Of a DNA stretch of 64,000 nt, positions 63,450 to 64,000 are shown piece by piece. The first letter of the stretch is position 1, and each line of letters begins with the position of its first letter. A program made the position numbers and the translations under genes. Origin of the DNA: Datnioides undecimradiatus (Eukaryota; Chordata; Actinopteri; Lobotiformes; Datnioididae); NCBI GenBank assembly GCA_008933995.1, contig WARS01000036.1:4254419-4318418 (forward strand), read 5' to 3'. The notes under the pieces are model-generated. The model worked only from the letters and a program-made list of their open reading frames with translations, made no database searches and had not been told where the DNA came from.

Positions 63450-64000
63450 CTATGCTGACGGCATCAAAGCCACCTTGCTGTGTTCTCTCTCCTGACCCTC
63501 GAAGTGGGCAGAGTAAAAACTCTCCTTATGCTCTGCCTTCGTTGAGTCTGCACTGCTCAGGATCTGCAGATTCACTATCTGCCTCAGCTTTTGTCTGAAG
63601 TCCTTGGAAGCAAAGTAGTAAATAAATGGATCGAGGCAGCTATTCAGGCAGCTGAAACAGAGAGACAGTTTGTAGGCCATGTAGAGAGACCGCTTATAGT
63701 AGAGTCGCAGCACAGTGTGGGCAAACAGAAGGATGTTGTTGGGAGTAAAACAGAGGGTGAAGACAAGGAGAACTATGATGGCTAGACGTATCGCTCTCTC
63801 TTTCTGGGCCGTCTTGGAATCTTTGGCCAGCTTGCGTATGACACTGACATAGCAGAATGTTGTGACACAGAAAGGGAAGAGGAAGAGAATGAACACCATG
63901 CTGAAAAGAAAGGCTGTCCAGGCTGCTATGTTTGGTAGCATGTTTCTCTTCAGCACATCAAAGCATGTGGTAATCTTGAGATCCGGAATGTAAAAGGTCA
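63450..64000 (-). CDS. p2ry8: P2Y receptor family member 8, 3' part (partial at window edge)
   Basis: This is the C-terminal 182 codons of a class A GPCR; the 5' half lies beyond the window end. In-frame reading starts at 63998 and the stop codon is at 63450-63452. Counting from the edge, TM5 is about residues 20-50, TM6 about 68-97 with the CFTPNN motif in place of the usual CWxP, and TM7 about 107-131 ending in DPFIYYF, the DPxxY form typical of P2Y-like receptors. Helix 8 follows (KDFRQKLRQ), then a short Ser-rich tail. The stretch TTCFDVLK and the TM7 stretch CLNSCLDPF agree closely with human P2RY8 as I recall it. The coding part seen here is uninterrupted by introns. Human P2RY8 couples to G-alpha-13, responds to S-geranylgeranyl-glutathione and restrains B-cell migration; that role is family knowledge and is not visible here. 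It lies just upstream of asmtl on the same strand, as in human PAR1. Confidence 0.93.
   Translation of the reverse strand, partial: TFYIPDLKITTCFDVLKRNMLPNIAAWTAFLFSMVFILFLFPFCVTTFCYVSVIRKLAKDSKTAQKERAIRLAIIVLLVFTLCFTPNNILLFAHTVLRLYYKRSLYMAYKLSLCFSCLNSCLDPFIYYFASKDFRQKLRQIVNLQILSSADSTKAEHKESFYSAHFEGQEREHSKVALMPSA

Overview
The window looks like nuclear DNA of a ray-finned, probably percomorph, fish. It has spliced vertebrate genes with short introns, many CA/TG and GA microsatellites, and decayed copies of interspersed repeats that I recognise from percomorph genomes. Nothing in it is bacterial or viral.

Only the right-hand 7.4 kb carries clearly protein-coding genes, both on the minus strand. 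At the right edge is the 3' half of p2ry8, a rhodopsin-class GPCR, cut by the window end. Directly downstream is a complete asmtl gene: a non-coding first exon plus 14 coding exons encoding a Maf nucleotide pyrophosphatase domain fused to an ASMT-like methyltransferase domain, 687 aa as assembled here. The order and orientation p2ry8 then asmtl are those of the human pseudoautosomal region PAR1. The asmtl gene has an unusual 3' end: two homologous terminal coding exons in tandem, each exactly 206 bp, each with the same splice phase, its own stop codon and a nearby poly(A) signal. They could give two proteins that differ in the last 67 residues of the methyltransferase domain.

Positions 1 to about 56.5 kb form a gene desert. 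I found no recognisable coding gene, tRNA or rRNA there. It contains microsatellites, several old interspersed repeats, and many AT-rich stretches dense in TAATTA-like homeodomain motifs that resemble developmental enhancers. One stretch of about 0.5-0.6 kb occurs twice as diverged direct copies about 2.7 kb apart (near 39.2-39.8 and 41.9-42.4 kb). A pair of weakly supported, phase-compatible exon-like segments lies on the minus strand at 46.0-47.1 kb. By human synteny, the side beyond the asmtl 3' end leads towards SLC25A6, the cytokine-receptor genes and SHOX. The desert may therefore be the regulatory territory of a developmental gene such as shox, but that is inference.
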